Shown: positions 1 to 6,849 of the stretch, piece by piece | Numbering within the stretch: the stretch's first letter is position 1 | Layout: the number at the start of each line of letters is the position of its first letter | Origin: Bacteroidia bacterium | Lineage (GTDB): Bacteria; Bacteroidota; Bacteroidia; SpSt-205 | DNA length: 51,769 nt | Assembly (NCBI GenBank): GCA_025054525.1 | Contig: JANWZJ010000009.1 | Location: 1 to 51,769 of the forward strand | Direction: 5' to 3' | Notes under the pieces: generated by a model | Told to the model about the DNA's origin: nothing | Database searches by the model: none | Seen by the model: the letters and a program-made list of their open reading frames with translations, nothing else | Made by a program: the position numbers and the translations under genes

Positions 1-601
1 AGGGAGATTTCTACGAGAGTTTCGGCATGCGCCCACGGGGAAAGTATTTCTATCAGACCTCACAGGAGACTACCAAGCCATCAATATCGCTACAGTGTGG
101 CAAGCCGTAGAAGTCCTAAGAAAGCAAGGATGGGCTATTTCGGAGGAAGCCCTAAATCAAGGCATAGCCCAAACCCAGCAAAAAGCCCCTCTCTATGGCA
201 GAGCTCAGTGGCTTCGGGTAGGAGAAAAGTGGATTTTGGCAGATGTAGCGCATAATCCCCATGGATTTGTGGCTTTACGCAGGCTTCTACAGTCAGCCCC
301 TATCCCGATGAAAGAACTTCTAATAGGGTTTTCTCGGGAGAAAGATGTGGATACCTGCTTGAAGATTTTAGCGCCTTGGCCGGGCAGGGTTTTCTTTACA
401 GCTGCGCAGTCGGAACGGGCTCTACCTGCAGACACGCTATGCAGCAAAGCAGAACAGCACGGCTATACAGGGCAAGCATACCCTACCGTAGCGGATGCCC
501 TTCATGAGGCCTTAGCTTCTCCCCTTCCCCTGCTAATTACGGGCAGCGTCTTCGTGGTGGGGGAGGCTCTTGCATTGCTCGGGGCAGTTCCCCACGAGTA
601 A
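1..601 (+). CDS. folC: Folylpolyglutamate synthase / dihydrofolate synthase, C-terminal part
   Basis: FolC adds glutamate to dihydropteroate or folates with ATP in the cytoplasm. The frame is open from base 2 with no start, so the gene enters from outside the window; only about the last 200 residues are present. Visible family motifs are the LTGDYQAINIATV segment at the window edge, the LADVAHNPHG segment (ligase C-terminal domain, around bases 235-265) and the terminal ITGSVFVVGEAL strand. The GTG at base 95 is an internal codon, not the start. The last 69 bases overlap the end of the convergent Fur-family gene. The N-terminal P-loop domain cannot be checked here. Identification is by motif recognition. 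Confidence 0.88.
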   Translation, partial: GRFLREFRHAPTGKVFLSDLTGDYQAINIATVWQAVEVLRKQGWAISEEALNQGIAQTQQKAPLYGRAQWLRVGEKWILADVAHNPHGFVALRRLLQSAPIPMKELLIGFSREKDVDTCLKILAPWPGRVFFTAAQSERALPADTLCSKAEQHGYTGQAYPTVADALHEALASPLPLLITGSVFVVGEALALLGAVPHE

Positions 602-952
602 AATCCGCTCTACTCGGCTCTTCCAGGGTTCCGCTATTTGAATGCTGCCCGCTGGTAGGCAGATACCTTTGTGACACTTTTTGCAGAAGAAGTGGGCGTG
701 CGTGTCGCCTTCCCCACGGCAAAGTACATACATCGTATCATGCCCTGGCAGATACACCTTATACACTAATCCAATCTCCTGAAGAGCTAGCAAGTTGCGA
801 TACACTGTGACGCGATCCAAGCCGGTAATTTCTACCAGTTCGGCATGGGTGCATGGTTTTTTCTCCAAGGCTTCAGTAATGCATCGCCGAGGGTGCGTAC
901 AGCGCATGCCCTCAGCATGAAGCTTGCGCCTAAGCCAGTAACGCGTACTCAT
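533..952 (-). CDS. Fur-family metal-responsive transcriptional repressor
   Basis: A 139-residue DNA-binding regulator of the Fur/Zur/PerR family. The N-terminal winged helix carries the recognition helix region LDRVTVYRNL (about 45-54). The dimerisation/metal half has HAHFFCKKC (Cys90, Cys93) and a second pair CPEQC (Cys123, Cys127), the four-cysteine structural zinc site. The HAH cluster at 85-87 is the usual regulatory-metal region. Which metal is sensed cannot be read from the sequence; the divergent tail and the neighbouring lipoprotein fit a Zur-like role, but that is inference. The start overlaps the stop of the lipoprotein gene by 4 bp (ATGA), so translation is probably coupled. It converges with folC. 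Confidence 0.88.
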   Translation of the reverse strand: MSTRYWLRRKLHAEGMRCTHPRRCITEALEKKPCTHAELVEITGLDRVTVYRNLLALQEIGLVYKVYLPGHDTMYVLCRGEGDTHAHFFCKKCHKGICLPAGSIQIAEPWKSRVERILLVGNCPEQCKSLPHHEDAARN

Positions 953-1509
953 AGACGAGGTCGTATAGGGATTTTTACATCTATATCCGAAGTACCGCGG
1001 TCTAATCCCCCCTCCTTATCCGAAGGGTCTAAGTAATGCCGCAGAATAATCCGAATACCCCCCTCGGGTGGAATAGTAGTGCCCTGACGCCATGTACCGC
1101 GGCTACTTACCAGTCTGTTGTAGTCATCTCGATCCTCTCCCTCCACCTTAAGAAACATGGTGTCTTCGGGAATCGGCAGCAGGAAAAAGCGATGGGTATT
1201 TTTCTGCTGCTCTATGATAGTTTGCGTAAGGTCTTGTACAGGATTGCCGCTTTCGTTCAGAACGCGCAGAGAATATCGGTAGAAGGTATTGACCTTAGGA
1301 CGAAGGGTATCTACAGAAGGCGGGCGGCCTCCCACGCCATCTGGGTCTTTGTACCGACCTTTGACGGTATCACTGCCTTGCACTAAATACACCTCTACCG
1401 TCGTAACTACACCATGACCCATGTCCCCTTGCTTATCTTTCTTTTCCTTGCGACATCCTATAAGCCCCCCCCCTATCGCCAGCATAAGCATTATCGCCCC
1501 GCGTTTCAT
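949..1509 (-). CDS. Lipoprotein, Bacteroidota family found near metal/TonB genes
   Basis: A 186-residue predicted lipoprotein. From the ATG at 1509 the N-terminus is a Lys-Arg pair, a hydrophobic stretch and a lipobox ending GLIGC, so it should be lipidated at Cys and exported; a longer reading from 1545 would put extra residues before the signal and is rejected. The body has the pattern VEVYLVQGSDTV...KDPDGVGG...RVLNES...ILRHYLDPSDKEGG...SDIDVKIPI, which I recognise from an uncharacterised Bacteroidota lipoprotein family often annotated as a type 1 periplasmic binding fold protein. A TATACTTG box (one mismatch to TAnnTTTG) ends 6 nt before the ATG. It is co-transcribed with, and overlaps by 4 bp, the Fur-family gene, so it is plausibly a target of that regulator. 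Function unknown. Confidence 0.72.
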   Translation of the reverse strand: MKRGAIMLMLAIGGGLIGCRKEKKDKQGDMGHGVVTTVEVYLVQGSDTVKGRYKDPDGVGGRPPSVDTLRPKVNTFYRYSLRVLNESGNPVQDLTQTIIEQQKNTHRFFLLPIPEDTMFLKVEGEDRDDYNRLVSSRGTWRQGTTIPPEGGIRIILRHYLDPSDKEGGLDRGTSDIDVKIPIRPRL

Positions 1510-1548
1510 CTGCCACAAGTATACAAAAATCAAGCCAAAACCCAAGCG

Positions 1549-2100
1549 CTATACTTTCCACTTGATAGAACAGCCCATACTGGGCAGCTGAGGAGAAGGA
1601 GGGGGCTCCCCTTGAAGGAGTTTCTCTAAAGCCTCTTTTAGTTCTTCTCGGGTTACAGCGGCTGGATTCTGCCAGTTATCGTCTAAGCGCCCGTGATAGT
1701 ATAGCCTGTGCTGCGTGTCATACACGAAAAACTCTGGCGTACATACTGCGCCGAATGCCTTTGCAACGGCTTGGGTGCTATCGTAGAGGATAGGGAAAGG
1801 ATATGCCTTCTCCCGACTGCGACGACATAAAGCTTCAGGTGAGTCTTCCTCAGGATAAAGGGAAGGGTCATTAGAGGCTATACCTACCCAGCGAACCCCT
1901 CGGGGAATAAACGCTCGGGCTAAGCTGAGAAAGCGTTCCTCTACGGCTTTTACATAGGGGCAGTGCCCGCAAAGAAAAACTACTACTACGGGGGCACCTT
2001 GAAGCGAGTCACTGCTTAGCTCTTTTTCTCCACACACCCCCATCAAAGAAAAAGCAGGCAGGGGACTGCCTAAGGCTATTTCCGTAGCGTAGGTAGGCAT
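1549..2100 (-). CDS. Thioredoxin-fold redox protein (AhpC/TSA-like)
   Basis: A 183-residue thioredoxin-superfamily protein. The motif LCGHCPYVK at about 43-51 holds a redox-active CxxC (Cys44, Cys47), followed by the family's VGIASND strand, the FPILYDSTQAVAKAFGAVCTPEFFVYD segment with the cis-Pro TPEFF, and a HGRLDD loop. The C-terminal MGCSIKW is typical of this thioredoxin-family subgroup. No signal peptide is visible, so it is probably cytoplasmic. A TTTCTTTG box ends exactly 4 nt before the ATG. Partner and substrate are unknown; bacillithiol made through bshC in the same window could be a redox partner, but that is speculation. Confidence 0.82.
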   Translation of the reverse strand: MPTYATEIALGSPLPAFSLMGVCGEKELSSDSLQGAPVVVVFLCGHCPYVKAVEERFLSLARAFIPRGVRWVGIASNDPSLYPEEDSPEALCRRSREKAYPFPILYDSTQAVAKAFGAVCTPEFFVYDTQHRLYYHGRLDDNWQNPAAVTREELKEALEKLLQGEPPPSPQLPSMGCSIKWKV

Positions 2101-2104
2101 ACTT

Positions 2105-2112
2105 CAAAGAAA
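2105..2112 (-). promoter_or_regulatory. -7 promoter box of the thioredoxin-like gene
   Basis: Read leftward: TTTCTTTG, one mismatch to TAnnTTTG, 4 nt before the ATG at 2100. The rest of 2113-2241 shows nothing I can assign. Confidence 0.5.
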
Positions 2113-2241
2113 AGCATTTTAGGGGCGTTTTCTTCCTTTCGTCAGATATCACATATGGTATAGCTGATGCGGAATAAAGGGAGGCAATGCTGTTGATATG
2201 GATTAGTCCGCAACTACTCCTGATAGGGATAATCGCTACTG

Positions 2242-3237
2242 CTACAAAAGCTCACCCATCCACTTGAGCAGCTCATTCTCATAATAGCTCCATTTATGCC
2301 ATGGCTGCACTCCTTCCCTCCGATATAACTGCCAGAAGCTATCCCATACTATACTTACTCCTTCGGTATAAAGCACGGGCACACCTAAGACAGCTGCTTC
2401 ATAGAACTTGCCCGGGATTTTCTCTCGTAGGTGCGGCAAGGGCTGATAGAAAGCATACAGAAACCGAGCATATCGCTGAAGATTTTGAATAAGCGGGTAA
2501 GGCAAAAATGATGCATGAATCAGCAGCCAGCGGGAATGGTGAGCAAGCTGGGTGCGAAGCCAGGAAGCTATCTTCTTGTCTTTGATACTGCCGGCTATCA
2601 CTAAAGGCATATTCGGATGTTGAAGCGCATGGCTCACTGCCTCTGCGATACCCCAACTCCAAGTGATATTCCCCGAGTACAGCGCATATTGACCTGCTAA
2701 GTGAGGGAGTAGGGGCGGCGCTGATTCTACTTCTATAAATGCATTAGGGAAAACCCGGCTCCTTCTGGCGGGGAATCGGAGGGTATAAGGATATTCTGCG
2801 AGCGAGTAAGACCGCACTCTGGAGAGCCACAGACGCAGAAAGGTCCATATGCCTCGGCGGACTACTCTGCCTGGAAAGCTATAGGCAGGCTCAAAACGAA
2901 AGTTCGCTTCATAGTCCTCCCATACATCCCAGAGGAGAGGACTTCGCCCTCGGAGAAAAGCCCAGGGTATGTCCAACGGGTGCATCGCTATAAGCACACC
3001 TGTTACAGGAGGGATGCCCCTCCAATCGGTATAGGTGGATATATCTTGGGGAGGGGTTGAGAGCTGGCTCCAAACGACCTTATCTATATAAGGCTGCAAA
3101 GGGCCTTCTACGCAAGCCGGAGGAAAAGGACGGCCCCACACACTCACAGAGAAGCGTCGGGCTAAGGTGCGCGCCAAGCGATAGTAACCTCGCGGATGAA
3201 AAGCCACCGCATGCCGTAGCCAAATCGTAATCTCCAC
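2242..3237 (-). CDS. Glycosyltransferase, GT4-like
   Basis: A 331-residue protein with the layout of a GT-B glycosyltransferase. The acceptor-side N-terminal half includes HAVAFHPRGYYRLARTLA; the C-terminal half has SGNITWSWGIAEAV and GKFYEAAVLGVPVLYTEG, the usual sugar-nucleotide-binding segment with E(x)7-type spacing. No transmembrane helix is evident. The start is GTG at 3237, behind a TAGCTTTA box with a 4-nt spacer. It probably adds a sugar in surface polysaccharide or LPS assembly, like the GT4 and GT87 genes further right; donor and acceptor are unknown. It diverges from the macrodomain gene with only 26 bp between starts. Confidence 0.7.
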   Translation of the reverse strand: MEITIWLRHAVAFHPRGYYRLARTLARRFSVSVWGRPFPPACVEGPLQPYIDKVVWSQLSTPPQDISTYTDWRGIPPVTGVLIAMHPLDIPWAFLRGRSPLLWDVWEDYEANFRFEPAYSFPGRVVRRGIWTFLRLWLSRVRSYSLAEYPYTLRFPARRSRVFPNAFIEVESAPPLLPHLAGQYALYSGNITWSWGIAEAVSHALQHPNMPLVIAGSIKDKKIASWLRTQLAHHSRWLLIHASFLPYPLIQNLQRYARFLYAFYQPLPHLREKIPGKFYEAAVLGVPVLYTEGVSIVWDSFWQLYRREGVQPWHKWSYYENELLKWMGELL

Positions 3238-3241
3238 TGAA

Positions 3242-3259
3242 TAAAGCTATGTAGCTTCG
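3242..3259. promoter_or_regulatory. Back-to-back promoters, glycosyltransferase and macrodomain
   Basis: Leftward TAGCTTTA (3242-3249) lies 4 nt from the GTG at 3237; rightward TAGCTTCG (3252-3259) lies 4 nt from the ATG at 3264. The two boxes are 2 bp apart, so polymerase cannot occupy both at once. Confidence 0.6.
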
Positions 3260-3263
3260 CTCT

Positions 3264-3755
3264 ATGGGAGAAGTAAAAGTCATCCGAGGAGATATTACTC
3301 AACTGGCGGTAGAAGCGATTGTGAATGCGGCAAACGAAGCCCTTCTGCCCGGGGGTGGCGTGTCGGGGGCCATTCACCGAGCAGCTGGTCCTGAGTTAGC
3401 TGCCGCTTGCAGAGAAGTAGCGCCTTGTCCTACGGGGGAAGCTCGCATTACTCCGGGCTTTCGCCTCCCTGCCAAATACGTAATCCATACCGTCGGCCCC
3501 CGATGGCAAGGAGGCACCGCTGACGAACCCGAACTCTTAGAAAAAGCCTATCGCAGTGCCTTAGCCATAGCTCGGCAGCACAACCTACGCACGGTGGCTT
3601 TCCCTTCCATCAGCACAGGAATTTATGGATTTCCATTAGAGCAAGCCGCCCCTATCGCCCTGCGCGTATTGCGAGAAGAAGCTCCGCATTTTGACACCTT
3701 GTACTTAGTAGCCTTTGATGAAAAGACCTACGAAGCCTACGCCGCCCATTTATGA
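3264..3755 (+). CDS. Macrodomain ADP-ribose hydrolase (MacroD/YmdB type)
   Basis: A 163-residue single macrodomain. Family motifs are all present: GDIT (9-12), IVNAAN (19-24) for adenine and distal-ribose binding, [13 protein letters not shown] (30-42) loop, the VIHTVGPRW strand and the phosphate loop [10 protein letters not shown]. The MacroD-type set with NAAN and GGGVSGAI is associated with removing ADP-ribose from acidic side chains or hydrolysing O-acetyl-ADP-ribose; the precise substrate is unknown. It is cytoplasmic. The ATG lies 4 nt behind TAGCTTCG. Its stop overlaps the start of the TPR gene by 4 bp (ATGA). There is no ADP-ribosyltransferase beside it, so it is not an obvious toxin-antitoxin partner. 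Confidence 0.92.
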   Translation: MGEVKVIRGDITQLAVEAIVNAANEALLPGGGVSGAIHRAAGPELAAACREVAPCPTGEARITPGFRLPAKYVIHTVGPRWQGGTADEPELLEKAYRSALAIARQHNLRTVAFPSISTGIYGFPLEQAAPIALRVLREEAPHFDTLYLVAFDEKTYEAYAAHL

Positions 3756-4075
3756 GCCGCGAAGAAGAACTGCGCACCCGAGTAGAACTCTATCCAGAAG
3801 ACCCCTTCTGGCCCCATACCTTAGGAGTTTATCTTTTGGGACAGGGACGCCTCGCCGAAGCCGAAACCGCCTTCCTGGAAGCCCTACGCCGAGACCCCAA
3901 ATATCACGCCACATTCTACCAGCTGGGCCTACTCTATGAACAACTGGGCAAAGAAGCAGAAGCCATTCGCTACCTCCGCGAAGGCGAACACCTCGCCGAA
4001 GATGCCCGAGACCTCAAACTCCTCCACGATTTCCGTCGCAAACTCCAGCTATATTTAGGGCTAGATGAAACATAA
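3752..4075 (+). CDS. Small TPR protein
   Basis: A 107-residue protein made almost wholly of about two tetratricopeptide repeats: [26 protein letters not shown] (about 24-49) and [24 protein letters not shown] (about 54-78), followed by a Lys/Arg-Leu helix. It has no signal peptide. It is a protein-protein adaptor by fold; the partner is unknown. Its start overlaps the macrodomain stop by 4 bp and its end overlaps the next gene by 11 bp, so the three are one translationally linked unit. Confidence 0.75.
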   Translation: MSREEELRTRVELYPEDPFWPHTLGVYLLGQGRLAEAETAFLEALRRDPKYHATFYQLGLLYEQLGKEAEAIRYLREGEHLAEDARDLKLLHDFRRKLQLYLGLDET

Positions 4076-4742
4076 CCTCATTAGGCTTAGCACCTGCCTG
4101 AGCCTGCTAATCGCCCAAGAAACAGGTTTTGGGGTGCGCGGCGGACTTACTTTCTACCAGTACCGAACCCCTTATGCCCAATTTTTCGCTCGGATAGGAG
4201 GCGAACTCGGAGCCACCGGGCGAATTCCCCTCTTCGCCAATCGCAAAACTCAATTGCATCACGCCCTTCAACCCGCCTTCGGTTATCTCATGGGGCACTC
4301 TCGGCTGCTGTTAGATAGCAGTATCTATATCTCTCCGCTTACGGGTAGGCCTCTCCCTTCTACCGCCAGTGCCCATACTTACACCCACTTCTTGTACATG
4401 CAGGTGTTATGGCGGCTCAGCTTTGACCGGGAGGGGGCTTTGGGATTGGCAGCTGGACTCCAACTCCTGCGCCCCATGGGTCAAACCCTCCTCTTAGAAT
4501 ACGAAACCCCCGACGGACAACCTATTCAAGAGTGGAATAGCGTTGCCCTCTCCGACTTGCGCCGCATCTTACCCGCATGGATTCTCAACGGCTGCCTCTA
4601 TGCCGATATTCGCTTCTTCAAGGGATTGCGCAGCGAATGGCTCCTTCACATACAAACCCTCCACCAAGCGAATCGTTTCTTCTGGCCAACAGGACTCCTC
4701 CTGGGAGTAAGCTGGCTTTATACAGGCGCTAATACTCTATAA
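4065..4742 (+). CDS. Predicted outer-membrane or periplasmic protein, family unknown
   Basis: A 225-residue protein that I do not recognise. The N-terminus [18 protein letters not shown] is a plausible signal peptide. Alternating hydrophobic/aromatic stretches such as FGVRGGLTFYQYR, GLAAGLQLLRP and PTGLLLGVSWLYTG are typical of beta-barrel strands, so an outer-membrane barrel is likely. The start overlaps the TPR gene by 11 bp, the end overlaps the convergent phosphatase gene by 14 bp. The linkage to a macrodomain and a TPR gene does not reveal a job. Confidence 0.62.
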   Translation: MKHNLIRLSTCLSLLIAQETGFGVRGGLTFYQYRTPYAQFFARIGGELGATGRIPLFANRKTQLHHALQPAFGYLMGHSRLLLDSSIYISPLTGRPLPSTASAHTYTHFLYMQVLWRLSFDREGALGLAAGLQLLRPMGQTLLLEYETPDGQPIQEWNSVALSDLRRILPAWILNGCLYADIRFFKGLRSEWLLHIQTLHQANRFFWPTGLLLGVSWLYTGANTL

Positions 4743-6849
4743 GCGCTCCCATCTGAACCCTACCGTATTCGCGTAGGGATTCCATGGGGAGAATCAGCAA
4801 GGTTTTATCATCATTAGCAGGGGCATCCCCCTGCCACTGCACAAGCCATTCTAATATCATCTCCTTTTGTCGTTTCACAGGCAGAAATACTACCTTCTGA
4901 CCAAGCAGAAACTGACGAAATCCTTTTTTGCCGGGGCGCTTCATCGCCGGACTCAATACATCCGTAACCCCATCCGAGAAAGCATAAAACGTAATCTGCT
5001 CTTGCAGGGTAAAAGTATAAGAGGGGAACTCATAGTCGGTAGGGGTTGCAGCTTCTATGGAGAGGCGGCCGCCATCCAGTTCTTCCAGGGCATCAGCTCC
5101 TTCCCGATAGAACCACAAGGGTCTGCCCGCCAAACCTATGTGAAGTGTTCGCTTCTCAAAATCAGCAATTCCCAGGACCACTTCTGCCCCTTGTCTAACA
5201 ATTTCTTTTTCTCCTACCTGTATAAGACGCTGGAGGCTCTGCAAAAGCCGGCTTAGGAGCACTGAGGGAGATTGAAGGGGATTTTGGAAAAAGAGGGCTT
5301 GAATGTTCGTAGAGACGATCCCCGCGAGAATCGCCCCCGAAATCCCATGCCCCGTACAATCCCCCACTGCAAAAAGCAATCGTTTGGAGAAAGCATCGGC
5401 AGCCAAAGTATAAAAATCCCCGCCCACTTCTTGGAGGGGCCTGAAAATAATAGCGCTTTTAGGTAAGATTGCTTCTATATCAGGCAGGATAGCCCGCTGG
5501 AGCCTTTCTGCCGCTGTATAAGACTGTTTGAGTTCTTCCATCGCTTCCAATAGGCTTTCCGTCATGCGAGTAAGCTCTTGGGCTTGGCGGGCAAGCTGTT
5601 GGTTCTTTTGATCTATCTCCTGGGCCTGCTGAGAGACTTTCTCCCGAAAGAGTTTTTCCTCTCGGGCACGCCGGCGATTCTGATAAGCTAGGTAGCCCGT
5701 AATTCCTAATAAGAGTAGAAAGATGCCTCCTACTAAGGCATAAACAACTCGTTCCTTCTCTTGCTGCTGCTTAGCGAGTTGGAGTTGGGATTCTCGTTGG
5801 GTGATGCCAGAGAGTACTTGCCATTGGGTGGTTCGGGCTGCCAAGACTGCTTCCGTCTGAAGCCAAATCCACTCCATAAGCCTGTCATACAGAGCAATAG
5901 CCTGATCATACTGACGGCGATAGAGATATACTTGCGCCTGAGTGCGTCCCCATTCCACCTGAAGAGGCACAGGAAGGGCTTGTTTGTAGGCTTCTCCCTG
6001 CTTGAGCAGGGCTTCGGTAACTTCAGGCCTTTTCTGCAGAAGAGCCACCTGCGCTAATCCTAAATAAGCTTGAGCTATGCCCACCGTATCCTTCTGCTCC
6101 TTTCCCCAAGTTAATGCTTGCTCATACAGAGTCTGGGCTTGGGAGAGATTATTTGTTTCTATGTAGAGGGAAGCCAGATTGGCTAAAATCGCTGTATAAA
6201 TCGTCGGCCGCGGCTCTAATAAGGGAAAATACGGGACTTCTGAGAGCGACTCTAAGAGGGTCCGGGCTTTTTGCGCTAAGGCTATCGCACGAGTATAATC
6301 GCGCTGCGCAGCTGCCGCATACGATAAAGCATTAAGGGTAAGGGCCAGCAGGATAGGATGAGGTGCTTTTTGGAGAAGCTCTTCGGCAGAAGCGGCATAT
6401 CCTGCGGCTTTGAGCGGTTCTCTTTCCGCATGGGCTATCGCCATAGAGAGATAAGCATACGCCCGCAGGAATGGGGGCGCATTCTCCGCATTAGCTACTT
6501 GACTATAAAGAAAAAGCGCACTGTCTGCCTGACGCACCTTGTAGTAGTGGAGCGCTTGAGTCAAAACTGCCCAGAAATACAACGAGTCCCCCGAAGGAAG
6601 CCGACGAAAAGCATCCTGAAGCAGATTCGGAACCCCCTCTATGAGTCCGCCCTTAATCCAAGCCTGTGCCAGTAGAATATATGCTGCCGCTTGTTCCCGC
6701 TCATTCTGGGCGTCCAGAAGTAATCTGTATGCGCATTCGCCTATGCAGGTAGGATTTTCCCTGCAAGCGCTGCAATCGTTTCTTTCCTGAGCCCATAGCC
6801 CCAGCCCCATGCCCACCATCACCCACAACCAGCATCGCAACTCCCTCAT
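4729..6849 (-). CDS. TPR-membrane-SpoIIE (PP2C) serine phosphatase
   Basis: A 706-residue sensor phosphatase. Order: signal peptide MRELRCWLWVMVGMGLGLWAQ; periplasmic TPR array (about 25-340); transmembrane helix about 366-388 (VVYALVGGIFLLLLGITGYL); coiled-coil linker rich in Gln/Glu (about 395-455); C-terminal SpoIIE-type PP2C domain. Metal-binding aspartates are seen in VGGDFY (Asp478) and GDCTGHG (Asp497), with a later SDGVTDV motif. Such proteins remove phosphate from anti-sigma antagonists or other Ser/Thr targets in the cytoplasm in response to a periplasmic signal; the target is not in the window. Its ATG overlaps the stop of the TonB-dependent receptor by 4 bp, so it is translated with the receptor. 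Confidence 0.9.
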   Translation of the reverse strand: MRELRCWLWVMVGMGLGLWAQERNDCSACRENPTCIGECAYRLLLDAQNEREQAAAYILLAQAWIKGGLIEGVPNLLQDAFRRLPSGDSLYFWAVLTQALHYYKVRQADSALFLYSQVANAENAPPFLRAYAYLSMAIAHAEREPLKAAGYAASAEELLQKAPHPILLALTLNALSYAAAAQRDYTRAIALAQKARTLLESLSEVPYFPLLEPRPTIYTAILANLASLYIETNNLSQAQTLYEQALTWGKEQKDTVGIAQAYLGLAQVALLQKRPEVTEALLKQGEAYKQALPVPLQVEWGRTQAQVYLYRRQYDQAIALYDRLMEWIWLQTEAVLAARTTQWQVLSGITQRESQLQLAKQQQEKERVVYALVGGIFLLLLGITGYLAYQNRRRAREEKLFREKVSQQAQEIDQKNQQLARQAQELTRMTESLLEAMEELKQSYTAAERLQRAILPDIEAILPKSAIIFRPLQEVGGDFYTLAADAFSKRLLFAVGDCTGHGISGAILAGIVSTNIQALFFQNPLQSPSVLLSRLLQSLQRLIQVGEKEIVRQGAEVVLGIADFEKRTLHIGLAGRPLWFYREGADALEELDGGRLSIEAATPTDYEFPSYTFTLQEQITFYAFSDGVTDVLSPAMKRPGKKGFRQFLLGQKVVFLPVKRQKEMILEWLVQWQGDAPANDDKTLLILPMESLREYGRVQMGALIEY

